A stretch of 64,000 bases of DNA from Chrysemys picta bellii (lineage: Eukaryota > Chordata > Testudines > Emydidae): NCBI RefSeq assembly GCF_011386835.1, contig NC_088791.1, forward strand, positions 51,417,498 to 51,481,497, written 5' to 3'. Shown here in pieces: positions 43,456 to 55,001 of the stretch. How positions within the stretch are numbered: position 1 is the stretch's first letter; the number at the start of each line of letters is the position of its first letter. A program made the position numbers and the translations under genes. The notes beneath the pieces are model-generated. The model searched no databases and was not told where the DNA came from. It worked only from the letters and a program-made list of their open reading frames with translations.

Positions 43456-44468
43456 ATACAAAATGATGAGGTCTATATTAGCTGTTACCACTCAAGAAAG
43501 AGATCTTAGTATTATTGTGGATAGTTCTCTGAAAACATCTGCTCAAAGGATAGCGGTAGTGAAAAAAGCAAACAGAATGTTAGGAGCCATTAAGAGAGGG
43601 ATAGATAAGACAGAAAATATCATAATGACACTATATAAATCCATGGTATGCCCACACCTTGAAGACTGTGTGCAGTTCTGGTCACCCCATCTCAGAAAAA
43701 CATATTAAAATTGGAAACAGTACAGAGAAGGGCAACAAAAATGATGAAGTGTCTGGAATAGCTTCCCTATGAGGAAAGATTAAAGAGACTGGGACTTTTC
43801 AGCTTGGAAAAGAGATGACTAAGAGGGTATGATAGAGGCAGGGCCGTCCCTAGGTCAAATGGTGCCCCAGACGAGGAGAGTCTTCGGTGCCCCCGCTCCA
43901 TTTGTTAAACTTTTTGAATACCTCATAACACTCTGAGTCTGGCGCATCCCAACCCCCTAAGCCCAGCACCCCAGGGGGTTGCCTGGCTCCAGTCACCTGC
44001 TGGATAGAGGTGTATAAAATCATGACTGGTGTGGAGAAAGTGAATTAAGAAGAATTTACTCCTTCACACAGCACAAGAACCAGGGGTCACCCAATGAAAT
44101 GAATAGGCAGCAGGTTTAAAGCTAACAAAAGGAAGTACTTCTTCACACAACTCGCAGTCAGCCTGTGGAACTTGACAGGGAGTGTTGTGAAGGCCCAAAC
44201 TATAACAATATTCAAAAAAGAACTATATAAGTTCATGAAGGATAGGTCCATCGATCGCTATTAGTCAAGATGGTCAGGGGTGCAACTACATGCTCTGGGT
44301 GTCCTTAGCCTCTGATTGCCAGAAGCTGGGAGTGGATGATTAGATGGATCACTTGATAATTGCCTGGTCTGTTCATTCCTTCTGGAGCACCTGGCATTGG
44401 CCACTGTTGGAAGATAGGATACTGGGCTAGATGGACAATTGGTCTGACCCAGTATGACCATTCTTATG
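43456..44468 (+). mobile_element. CR1/L3-like LINE, 3-prime part with end of reverse transcriptase
   Basis: The region 43463-43708 encodes the C-terminal part of a CR1-group RT ('VKKANRMLGAIKRGIDK', 'LYKSMVCPHLEDCVQFWSPH'), then becomes frameshifted. After 44010 the non-coding 3-prime part continues with GGAAGTACTTCTTCACACAA, ATGCTCTGGGTGTCC and GATACTGGGCTAGATGGAC, ending CATTCTTATG. The element is 5-prime truncated, as most LINE copies are, and is split by an unrelated 164-bp insertion at 43839-44002. It would have reverse-transcribed its own RNA; this copy is inactive. The copy at 17101-17372 is of the same family. The exact subfamily is uncertain. Confidence 0.82.
43839..44002. mobile_element. 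Nested insertion within the LINE (hAT-like, 8-bp target duplication)
   Basis: A 164-bp segment flanked by a perfect 8-bp duplication GATAGAGG (43831-43838 and 44003-44010) interrupts otherwise collinear LINE sequence. It begins CAGGGCCGTCCCTAGG, a hAT-like end, and finishes CACCTGCTG; beyond the last three bases the right end does not mirror the left. It is probably an internally or terminally deleted hAT MITE. Confidence 0.7.
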
Positions 44469-45733
44469 AAATTTGCAGATAGACAAAGTAGGAAAAATGG
44501 TACTTGAGAACTTATTAGAATTTTATTTTAAGAATATTTACTTTGTATATATTGACCTGTAATGTTGACAACTTGTGTTTTAACAGTGATAAAGCTTTAA
44601 CTTTTTGAATCTGTATCTGCTGTCATTAAATAAAAATTCTGACCACCGTAAGTTCCCACAATTGTGAAAATTAAAATCAATAAAAATAAAAGAATGCTTA
44701 AAACCCAGAATTTTTGCGCAACTGTGAAAATTTAAATTAACTATCTAAAAATAAGCTTACAAATAAATATTGATATTATCCATCAAAATTATAATGAACA
44801 AAAATTAAATTCTGCCAAGCCTTCATGTTTCTGTATGTCAAAGGAATTCTAATGACTAGGTTTGATCTTTGTAACTGTATTCCTTTTTGTTTCTTCTCCC
44901 TGTTTAATTAATATCCAGGGAGAAAAATAATTGTTAAACAGCAGGGAGGTCTCATTGTGACTTTTCTTTTTGCTCTCATGGTTTTTCCCAGGGAAGCTTG
45001 ATTTTCAGCAGGAGGCTTTCAAACTTCATGCCAAATCACAAGTTTAAATCCTAGAGCAATGTTAAAGATCCCTGACCTACTTCTGTTTTGATATAGAGAC
45101 TCCTGGAATAAAAATATTTTTAAACTTGATTTTAATGTATGTACAGAACTAGAATAAAGGAAATAAAACTGCGTTTCTTTCATAGAATTTCCTTAAAATC
45201 CTACCTAAAGTCAGTTTTTCAAAACTATATTTTTGTTGTTTAAGATAACATACATTTATTAGCATAGATGTGGGGGTGTTAAACTGCTCATCTAGTTAGT
45301 AGTGAGTGATTAATCTTTGTCATAAAATGCATTAAATCTACTTTAGTTATTTTGAATTTCATTCATTAGGATTTTTAGTATAATAATGTAGCTAATAGCC
45401 CATGCCTGGTCAGCATAATCATAGTTCAGAATAGCAGTTAATGGTACTGTCTACCTTTAATATTTGATATGTTGATTGATACAAAAAAATTAAGGTGCAT
45501 TGTTGGGTTCATATTTGGAGGATATAGCAGAAAATATCTATGAAGTAATTTCAGTTGATACTTTAGTTAAAAAATTACTTTTAAATGCACAGAATGTACT
45601 CAAAACGAGTGTAGTCTATTACACTGTGGTATGTAATAGAATCATGTCAGTCCAAAAGAAAAATATAAAACAAGTTTTTGAAAATGGCAATGGTTTACAT
45701 ATTTAAAAAAACAAAAATGTTATTTCTCCACAG

Positions 45734-45774
45734 GCTGGTACAGAGGATTTGCCTTAAAAAACCCAAATATCAAG
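45734..45774 (+). CDS. DOCK4: DOCK4 coding exon (exon 3): SH3 domain, middle
   Basis: A 41-base micro-exon between acceptor TTTCTCCACAG and donor GTAAAA. It completes the split glycine codon and encodes 'WYRGFALKNPNIK' (about residues 42-54), which holds the conserved SH3 ligand-groove tryptophan ('GWYRG'). It ends on a codon boundary (phase 0). Phases match the exons on both sides, giving a continuous frame. Confidence 0.95.
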
Positions 45775-47370
45775 GTAAAAACACAAATGTTTCTAACTAT
45801 AGTTTGAATTCTTTGACAAAAATGTGAATTCAGTCAAACATGTTCGTAGCTGAGTGTAAGAATATGATATTTACCATTATGGGAATGCCACAGTTTAAGA
45901 TACTATGGCATTTGGTGTTATGTATTTTAAAATCAACGTTGACAGACGTATCCTTTATCATGGATTATATTTTTTTAAATGCTCTCATGTTAATACTGCG
46001 AGCCCCTTGGATGTCAAGACCTCTTGGCAAAATTAGCTTTTGTTTAGGCAACATAAATTAGGTTAGGGAGCTTAAGGGAGAGCTAAATGAAAGTATAGAG
46101 AGTTAGCTACCATGAATGCATGGTGAAAATAGTGTTGATCAGATTCTTTGACTTTAATGTGCAGACTCAGTGTAGCCTCAGAGCCCAATTAGATATCTAT
46201 TGTATCTCTTGCAAATGCACATTACATGCATATGACACTTCTTGATGCTAGTGAAACTCATAATGCTAGAGTGAGACCTCTTACTCTTTCTGACTTCTAT
46301 ACTTTTTTGCATGAAAATAGGTTCAGAATTAGATTTTGGTGATGTTGGGTTCTCATTTTTGTAAGACATTCCCAATTACCCTTGCATGGCCTTGGAGTTG
46401 CTCTACAGCCTAAAGTGAATATTGATTGCATTTGATCATCATGTGCTTACGGTCAATGTAAGTTTGTACCCTGCCAGATGTGTCAAAAAAAGTTATGAAT
46501 GGGACGTCCTAAACATGACTCAAGCTCTGTGAGGAAATGAGCTAGCCATTTGTGCAGTGTTGTCACCTTTTGTGAATGAAGGTGATTTTCTGAACTCTAC
46601 CTTGAAAACAAGTCTTCCTGAGGGCAGCATGGCCTGCTAGTGCTGCTCTGCCAGACCTCTTCACTAGCTACTCTACTATCTGTCTCATAGCAAAATGGGG
46701 CACCATCAACTGTTCTTAAACCACACCGGATTTTATTTTTAAATTTTCCATCTGAACATTTTTTTAAAACTAGCAACGTTGTCCTTTTTGGAAAATTCAT
46801 CAGGGCTTTCTCTTGCAGTTGTGTCTTTAGGTTAACTTGCCTGCTTTTATTTACTGCCCTGCTTGTGAATCACAGTGCTCTGTAAGGACTGCTTGGTGGT
46901 GGTTAATCGCTGCTGCTTTGCTACCAGAGAATATAAAAGAATAGTGTATTCTTGAGTAGATCCCAAATAAACAGTGTAGTCGTTAAAAACACTGTGTTTT
47001 GAAAATCCATTCCAGATGTCAATTTGAAGATGCCATAGATAAATGTTGGCCACAGACTATTTGACATTATCCCTTAAAATAGGACTTAGTAAAAATGGTA
47101 ACTACCCAAGAGCTATGCTGCAATGTTCTATACATTCTTCACACATTTTTAGTTTCATATTTGAAGTTTCAATCATTTAAATCTATATTATATATACTAA
47201 ATAGTCACAGTGGGATTTTTTTTTGTCATAAATAGTGTCACTGATAAAAAGAATTCGCTATACACTGTGCAAGGTTTTCTCTGAAATGGTTAGTCTAAAT
47301 CAAGATTCTCTCCTAACAGTAGGCAGCTTGTTAAAACTTTGTGCATTTATTAAACTATTTTCTCTTTCAG
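45775..47370 (+). other. DOCK4: DOCK4 intron 3
   Basis: GTAAAA at the start and TTTTCTCTTTCAG at the end. About 1.6 kb of AT-rich sequence, in which I saw no transposon or other feature. Confidence 0.9.
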
Positions 47371-47426
47371 GGTATATTTCCATCCAACTATATCCACTTG
47401 AAAAATGCATGTGTTAAGAACAAAGG
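47371..47426 (+). CDS. DOCK4: DOCK4 coding exon (exon 4): SH3 domain, end
   Basis: A 56-base exon between acceptor TTCTCTTTCAG and donor GTAGGT. It encodes 'GIFPSNYIHLKNACVKNK' (about residues 55-72) plus two bases of a glycine codon. 'GIFPSNYI' is the conserved SH3 end motif (proline and tyrosine of the ligand groove). As I remember the human protein, it has SSYV here, so the difference would be at two positions. Confidence 0.95.
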
Positions 47427-49559
47427 GTAGGTGGTGATTTTGTATTCAGCTATTTAAGGAGGCTGGGGAGAAGGATCTGAAGTTGTGCAGATTGTTGTAA
47501 CAAGGCTGCATTTCAGGCAGGATAAAGATATAATTTTCACTGGTGTTTAACACTGTAAAACTTCAGCTCACTGCCCCAAAGGATTTAAATGAATATCCTT
47601 AACCAGCCTGGCATTTTCATTCAGGCATAAGGTAGGAAGTCACTTATTCTAAAAATACATGGAGCAGAAATGGGGAAATGATTTCTGTGTTGTCTAGCAT
47701 ATGCAGAGAACAATTACTTGTTTTTAACTACTGGTGTTAATCAGACTGAGTTTAATAGGCTGGCTCTTTTATTTAAACACAACTCCCTACAGGGTTCTGC
47801 ATAGAATTGTCTATTAGCCATTGCTGAACATTGCTCATTTTATTTAGGGTGACAGCTGCTTCATGGCAGAACTAGGGACATTTTCAAGTCAGTCTATGCA
47901 TTATAAAAAGATTTTACAAATCTAAAATTAATAAATTGTTTTCATGTTTTTGTTTCTGAATTACAATGAAACATGTTTTGTTTTAGTTTTGGATGTCTGC
48001 TAGTCTGTTTTCATTATCGAAAGCAGAGTTAGTAAAAACCAATAGGTTAGAAATTCTTTCAATTAAAAAAACAAAACAAAAACTAACGCGAGTAAAAGAG
48101 AGAGTGACATTTTGTTTTTTAAGGTGTAACTTTTAACTTGACAACATCCCATTTAAAATATCTTGTTTATCAGTGGTTATTATGCCAGCACAGTTTTTTT
48201 TCTTCGGTGTTTACACAATTCCTGAACATTTATTTCCTAGAATTGGCCTTCTTTTGCTATATGCATTAAGAGAGGAATTATTGATTGAAATTAGCAAAAA
48301 TAATTTGGAATTACTCATCATGGAAGAGTTCTTGTTTTCAGCGTCCTTTTGAACTGAAAGGACCTGGATAGCAGGTACTACACACATGCTTGAAGATTTA
48401 AAACTACATCTCCCTTATGGGAGGCGAGAATAAGGAAGTAAGTAGAAGGTCAAAGCTCCATGACTGGCAAAGAAAATCTTTCTGTTTGGCATCCTCTAAC
48501 AACTGGTCAGGACAAGTGCAGTTGAATTCCTTATTGCCAGCTGAATAAGCCACTGTCTGTACATTTCTAAATTACTATGCTGTCTCTGCCCAGCCAGTTA
48601 AGCCATTCAGCAGGGCTGGTTGAAAATTTTCCACTGAAATTGTTTGTGGACAGAAAATAGGGTGTTTGACAAAATAAAACTCTTTGTTGAAAGTGCACAA
48701 AAATGGCTTTGTGTGGAAAATTTCAGCTGCTTCATGCCCCAATTTTCTTTTATGGGCTCTGATCTGTAGCCAAATTACCTTTCCCATAATGCTCTGTGGC
48801 CAGGGAATCACATGGTGCTCCACAACAACTCAACAAAAGGGGAGACTGTGGTGAATCATGGGAGATGTAGTTCAGCCAAGAAGCCAGGCCATAGTTAAAT
48901 ATTTATTGCAAACAGCCTCCTCCTCCTCCAGATTGGACCTGATCCTCCACTGTGTGTGCTGTTTTTACATCTGTGTAGCTCTGAACGAATGGAGCTGCAC
49001 TAGTTTAAAATCAGTGCAACAGAGTGGAAGATTTTGCCCACAGACTTTGACTTACACATTTTCCTAGCCAATGCAAAAACGTCACAACCCCTGTTTCCAT
49101 ACTGAACAACCTTGCTAGCTTTCTTTCTTGAGTCCTTGCTTCCATTCTATCCCCTCTTTTTATAGGAATTGCATTTCTGAAGTCATTTACATAAACAGAA
49201 GTAAAAAAAAAATGGGGAGCATGTTCACTTGTTTAGTCACTAAATTGTAGTAGCACCAACAAACTTTCCTTTTAGTTGAAGAGATTTATACAAACGTGCT
49301 TGAAATAATTGTATTGATATAAAGCTATGGGTGAAATCCTGCCCCCTTTGAAGACAATGGCAAAACTCCCATGACTTCAATGGGACCAGCACTTCACCCT
49401 CTTTTTTATTTTATTTTATTTTTTTTCTTCAAGTAAAAAGAAAGAAGTCCCATGGAGGTTAATAAATATCAACATTTGTAAGAGAGAGGTTTTATGTTAG
49501 CAACAACAGTGTGGTTTATATTATTTGTATAATGCCATATATTCTTCTGGATGCCACAG
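47427..49559 (+). other. DOCK4: DOCK4 intron 4
   Basis: Begins GTAGGT and ends in TGGATGCCACAG. It contains a palindromic repeat at 49330-49400 and two stretches near 48398 and 48860 with a 'CTACATCTCCC' / 'GGGAGATGTAG' motif often seen in old vertebrate repeats; otherwise plain. Confidence 0.9.
49330..49400. repeat. Palindromic interspersed repeat
   Basis: GGTGAAATCCTGCCCCCTTT...ACAATGG is roughly mirrored by TGACTTCAATGGGACCAG and CACTTCACCCT, giving about 30-base imperfect arms. I recognise the GGTGAAATCCTGGCCCC...CATTGACTTCAATGG pattern as a widespread amniote repeat; class not certain. Confidence 0.55.
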
Positions 49560-49656
49560 GCAGTTTGAAATGGTTATTCCAACAGAAGACTCCGTTATCA
49601 CAGAGATGACATCAACTTTAAGAGATTGGGGGACCATGTGGAAACAACTTTATGTG
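49560..49656 (+). CDS. DOCK4: DOCK4 coding exon (exon 5): SH3-to-helical linker
   Basis: A 97-base exon between acceptor GATGCCACAG and donor GTAAAT. It completes a glycine codon and encodes 32 residues beginning 'QFEMVIPTEDSVITEMTS' and ending 'LRDWGTMWKQLYV' (about residues 74-105). This is the start of the DOCK N-terminal helical region that packs against the SH3 domain and ELMO in DOCK-A/B proteins. It ends in phase 0. Confidence 0.96.
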
Positions 49657-50901
49657 GTAAATACTATATAATATTGCCTTGCTTGAATGCAGTTTAAAAT
49701 AGTTTCTGTCACCTTACAAATAATAAAATAAAGTGGTTTGTATTTAAGAAAAAACAAAAGGAAAAAAGTATTCTTCCAAAGATCATATTGTCCCTGTCTC
49801 CCCCGCCCCTCGCAGGAATTATTTAAACCTCTTTTTTTCCCCAGTTTTTTTTTTTTAATCCAATATTATGGTTTTCTGCCAGAGACTAACTAGGACATCT
49901 GTTCACTGTGTAATTGATAGTAACACAGAAGAATAAATGGGAATGGCTTAGTTTTGTTATCAAAGTCTAGATTTAAAAATGGTACGATTTGGGAGCTGTG
50001 ACTACAGAAATCTGAATGACAATATTAGCATGGCTATTAAAAGACAAAGACCAAAAAGAGAGCAAGAAGAAGATCAAATGGTTCTTTTTCAAATATAAAC
50101 AATCAGAAGCCACAAGCAATAGAGTAAAGGAAATAATGTAGAACATAGTAACAAGCAGAAGGTAACATGAAAGAACTGCAGTTTCAGTCCATAATATTAA
50201 TCAAACAAGAAAGTAAAGTGCCGCTGTTCGTTGCAGCTAATGTGGGGGGGGAAGAGTGAAAAAGACTTTTCCAAAATCTGACACCTTTATAGTAGCTGTG
50301 GCTTTGATTTGACTTCGATTTTTGGAATGGGAGGTTAAATTTTGCACAGATTGTTTTAAAAGAAATTTTTTTTGATGGACAAAAAGTCAAGCCTGACCTT
50401 GAACCTCTTTTGAAAGAAATGCTGAACAGCCAGTGGAAGGAAAACAGCTTGATACTTAGATAAAAAGCAAGATAAAATGTGTTGCACAAAGTAAAAGCGT
50501 GATTGCCGAGCTGAAACAATGTCCTGCTGCCAGACAGAAGAGAGATTTAAAAATACAAGTACTGAAGTTGTCAGTTACATAATAATTATGGCATATACGT
50601 TAGTTTTAAAAATATTGGCAGGATGGGAGAGAACAGCTTTTATTTTGGTTTGCTGTACCTTTTCCTTTATTCTTTCTTAGCAAGGACAATTTTTTTGTTG
50701 CTTGAGTCAATTTGTCGTTTAAACTTAAAACCCTGCAAACTCAGCATTGGTCAGTCTGTGATCTGAGAGCCCTACTATCCTGTTTGCAAGGGTTGCAAAG
50801 AAACCAACCGCTGTAAATTAACTTGGAGGTCTGATTATAGATTATGTCCAGCCTCCAAAGAGGGCGTCCATTCTCACTTACCTCAGCACCTCTTGAGTAG
50901 A

Positions 50902-51049
50902 GCCCAAATTCAACAAAGCATTGACTTAAGGCCATCCCTATTCAGCATCACACCTAAACATCTGCTTAAGTCCCATTAAAGTCAACAGTGCTTAAGTTAA
51001 CTTGCTTAAAGCTAAGCATGTGTATAAGAGTTTCGCTAAATAGGGATAA
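50902..51049. repeat. Palindromic interspersed repeat
   Basis: CAAATTCAACAAAGCATTGA, CTTAAGTCCCATTAAAGTCA and the later GCTTAAGTTAACTTGC, GTTTCGCTAAATAGGGA form imperfect inverted arms around CTTAAG motifs. It resembles a self-complementary repeat common in reptile and bird genomes; class not certain. Confidence 0.45.
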
Positions 51050-51674
51050 ATGTGCTTCTGATGTGAGGTCTAATTCAGGAGGATTGTAAAAGGTGAAATC
51101 ACAGCACTACTTGTGGAAAGGAGTCTGATTAAAAGATTAGTTCCCATGGATTCACAAAAACTTGTAATTGTGACCACCCTCCATCCATTTCTATAAAAAT
51201 CTATTGAACCTTTACTACTGAAAGTTTGGAGAAAAAAAAATCTGAAAAGGAGATTTAAAGTTATAGTGTTTCAAGGATTTAGTTCATACTTCCAAAATGC
51301 CTTGTCCTACAAACTCCAAATTCGCTTTGTTGAGCAAAAGTACCATTTTAATACTTTGATGATTGGGTGGCAGGGGATTAGTGGGAGCTATTCAAAGTTG
51401 TATATGATTTAAAGAGCTTGTGATAGGATGTACATACACAAGGCTAAAGTAGGCAGGGTTTAGGTTTGCGAGGGAGTTGTTAGAGCTAGGGCATAAAAAA
51501 GAGGCTAAGGGAGAGCTCCTAAAGGGAAGAGGAAGTGTATTCTGTTCGCGGTCCAGGGAGGAAACACTATCATGTCCCAGACCAGGAAGCAAGGAAAATT
51601 TGGGAAACTGACTGTCATGTTTAAGCAGAAGGAATATATTGCTTGCTGGGGATGGTGTAAGATAGGGACTATTT

Positions 51675-51998
51675 CAGGGGTGGCCAAACTGTGGCTTGTG
51701 AGCCACATGTGGCTCTTTTACCTTTAAAGTGTAGCTTGTGGAGCCCCCAAAAACCCATTCCCCACCTGTCAGACCGGGGGGTGGGGGTTGGGACCATTGC
51801 CTTGCAGTGGAGTAGTTGTCTCTGCCCAGTGGGGAGGGGGATCTTGGGGCTTCAGCAGGAGCGGGGCTGAAGTCCCAACCCCTGTCAGGCGTCTCCCACA
51901 GGGCTGAAGCCATGAGCCCTGGCAGGTGTGCCCCAGCTCTTGAACTTTTGAAAATTGTCGTATGTGGTTCAGAGGGTCAGTAAGTTTGGCCACCCCTG
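51675..51998. mobile_element. hAT-type MITE with perfect target duplication
   Basis: Starts CAGGGGTGGCCAAACTGTGG and ends GTAAGTTTGGCCACCCCTG, so the first 16 bases are perfectly inverted. It is flanked by a perfect 8-bp duplication GACTATTT (51667-51674 and 51999-52006). 324 bp, no coding capacity. This is textbook hAT structure. Confidence 0.93.
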
Positions 51999-53709
51999 GA
52001 CTATTTGGTTTTTCCCTTATTTGAAGCAAACTATCTTTTGTTGCTATTTCTGGACCAAGCTGAAGAAGGCTTCAGTCCTGACACTGCATGTATTGGGCCA
52101 GGCCAAGGAATTGCTCTGGGCAGGGATGCCTGTGACATAGTGGCCATGAACAACACATTGTTTCTTTTTTCCTTGTTTTATTTCTCTTTCCTGATACCTG
52201 CAGCTATGGCCCAGCCATGTTCGTAATGGTTTTTAAATCTATAAACAGTAATGTTTTATAAACATTAAGAAAATTGACTGATCTGCTGCTGATTCCATTG
52301 TTGGTCAGAGCTCAGGAGCATGATTTGGGGGTTTGAAACCAGGGAGGGGGCCCAGCAAGAAGCCCAGAAAAGGGGACAGGGGAGTGGAAGGGACATGGAC
52401 CCATTCTTCCCTGACTACAAATGTGGGGATTCTGGGGAGGTGGGCAGGACTTACGGAGCATGGAGAAGGGGAACTATAGGGCATAGCGGATGGGCATTGG
52501 GAGAGGCAGGGAACACAAGGGCATAGAGACAGAGGACCATAGATAGATGCAGCCTTTTTATCCACATTAAAAGGTTTGTAGATACACAAAACTGATAAAA
52601 GCCTCCACTTTGATCATCCCCTCCATTCCCTCCACCATTCTTAATCCTATACCCTACCCAGTTTGAATTTTCTTTTCTTCCCTCCCATCACCTCTTATGA
52701 ATGCAATAAATCAGTAGAAGAAGAATGCCACTTTAGGCCTTATTGATCTGTCAGACCAGGGCTTCCGCACCTGCAGACACTACACACAAACTCCATTTAA
52801 ATTTCAGGACCTCGTTTTTTAAAAAAGGAAAATCGCCCCCAAAGTTTGTTAGAAAGAGATAAGGCAGAAAGTGTTTCACTGGCATTTAGCTAGCATCTCC
52901 CCAGAATTACATTTTCTTTGTGACAGTTCCACAGCTTTATAAAACTCAAATGTTGAATCTGGAAATGACCGATTAAAGGCTCCAGCCAGTTCTCCATCAT
53001 TCACTATTGCCAGGTTTAATTTACATAACCCACCCAACATTAATTATGCCCCCTATAATGAGCTAAAATATAAGCAATGGTCAAAATAACAAATTACTAG
53101 TACATCATAAAATCCAATTTCCTATCTAAAGGATACACTTCTAACATGCCTTATTATTAACATGTTCATATGTGGTATTCCAGTAAACTATGTTATAATG
53201 TTGACTGCAAAAAAGAACTATATGAGTTAGTTACTACATAATATAGTTATAAATATGAACTTGAAGGGTCTTGCATACACTTAAACATCATATAATCCAC
53301 AGACTTTATAGCACTAAACAAATGTAATCATGCTATTTCTGCACCCACACATCATTGAGAGAATTTATACAACTGAACGATCTGAATGTTTCCTGGAACT
53401 ATGTTCCTTTCACAAGCTTTGCATGCTAAACTTATATATAAATTCAACCATGTATGTCTAACAGCATATTTTCAATGCAGAACAAAATAAGGAGCAAACT
53501 TAAGATACGTTGGGTCATATTGAGTCATAGAATATTAGGGGAATTGACGGGATCCCTTAATTGTTCATTTCTAGACTTAACTTTTACATTTTATTTTTAC
53601 TAAGGGACCTTATTTCCAAATAGTGCTGAGTATCTGCCCATTGAAACTCAGATCCCTTTAAGATATCTCCAGCTGGACACTTAAAAATGGAGATGTGCAA
53701 AATCACTAG

Positions 53710-53908
53710 CAAAAAGAAGAACAGGAGTACTTGTGGCACCTTAGAGACTAACAAATTTATTAGAGCATAAGCTTTCGTGGACTACAGCCGAAGAAGTGGG
53801 CTGTAGTCCACGAAAGCTTATGCTCTAATAAATTTGTTAGTCTCTAAGGTGCCACAAGTACTCCTGTTCTTCTTTTTGCGGATACAGACTAACACGGCTG
53901 CTACTCTG
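53710..53908. mobile_element. Fold-back insertion: two inverted retroelement ends, 11-bp target duplication
   Basis: Left arm 53710-53789 and right arm 53799-53878 are perfect 80-base reverse complements around a 9-base loop (GAAGAAGTG). The right arm runs on with GCGGATACAGACTAACACGG to 53908. The whole unit is flanked by a perfect 11-bp duplication AAAATCACTAG (53699-53709 and 53909-53919). The arm sequence (CACGAAAGCTTATGCTCTAA ... AGTACTCCTG) is that of an interspersed repeat that I recognise as frequent in turtles. The single duplication around both arms argues that the inverted pair entered in one event. Penelope-like or other target-primed insertion is possible; the class is not proven. 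Confidence 0.88.
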
Positions 53909-54067
53909 AAAATCACTAGTGATTTTTAGAAAATTTAGACCAGGAAATTTTGAGGGGACAAAATTGTTTCTGTAGACATCTTCTACACACGTTGCATGGC
54001 TTTTCAGTGTTTTTAAAGAACCGGTTTATTGTGGTTAGCACAGACCAGATATGAAGAGAGAGGGCCT

Positions 54068-54130
<63 letters not shown>
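54068..54130. repeat. (TATC)n microsatellite
   Basis: About 63 bp of perfect TATC tetranucleotide repeats. Confidence 0.97.
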
Positions 54131-54326
54131 AAGTTAATGGAAAGACTGCTCTTGATTTAAGTGTTTTGAGACAGATCTGTAGTGTTGTCATTAGATAGAG
54201 TGGTGCTGCCGAAGTGGCTTGCATCTCTCGATCTGTGAATCCTCACCACTCCAACACTTTGAGCAGAGGCATGTTGGAAGTGCATTTCGTTTTCAGTATA
54301 TTTGAACCCACAGGCAGGCCTATATT

Positions 54327-54745
54327 CAGGGGTGAAAGTAACTTAAAGGACTTACCGGTATGCCAGAGTCCTGAGCGGGGGGCGTGGCCTCAACCGGAAG
54401 AGGCGGGGCCTTTCAAGATTTAAAGGCCCTGGGGCTCCGGCTGTGGCTGGGAGCCCCAGGGCCTTTAAATCACCCCAGAGCTACCAGCTGCAGAGGCGGC
54501 TGGGAGACCTGGGGCTCAGGAGTGATTTAAAGGGCCGGGGCTCCCCGCAGCAGCAGGAGCTCTGGGCCCTTTAAATCCCCGCCCGAGCCTGGCTGCTGGA
54601 GCTCCAGTGACACTTTAAAGGGCCTGGGGCTCCCCGCAGTGGCTGGAGCTCTGGGCCCTTTAAATCACCACCGCGGAAGCCGGTCCAGTCTGGCACGGTG
54701 TACTGGCTCTTGCCGGTACGCTGTACCGGCTTACTTTCACCTCTG
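54327..54745. mobile_element. hAT-type MITE with internal palindromic repeats
   Basis: Starts CAGGGGTGAAAGTAACTTAA and ends GGCTTACTTTCACCTCTG, a clear inverted pair. The flanks share CTATATT, consistent with a slightly altered 8-bp duplication. Inside, a GGGCCTTTAAATCACC / GGGGCTCC motif recurs at least four times in both orientations (near 54418, 54465, 54525, 54570, 54650), giving a GC-rich self-complementary core. Confidence 0.82.
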
Positions 54746-55001
54746 CTATATTGTAATATTTTTATAATACAAAGCGCATCCTCCAAAGTGTACATGTACC
54801 TCTCGCTTTCAGGAGTAAGTTGCAGCAGTGATTGCCAGTTGGGGAAAGTTTGTTTAAAAAAATGTGTTTGCATATAAACGTAGTACTTCTACAGTGTGTT
54901 AAACTGGCAGGATGAACTGCAGGATTCTGCAGAGTACTCTCTGGGGACTTGCAAATTTCCAACCAAACAAATCCCAGGGGCAGCATTTAAAACTTCCAAA
55001 G

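Larger units (their letters stand above)
43203..45733 (+). other. DOCK4: DOCK4 intron 2
   Basis: Opens with GTAAGT and closes with TTTCTCCACAG. It contains the CR1-like LINE (43456-44468) with its nested insertion; the remainder is AT-rich and unremarkable. Confidence 0.9.

Noticed and set aside
54068..54130. CRISPR-like tandem array
   Set aside because: Simple tetranucleotide repeat in a vertebrate intron; there are no spacers.
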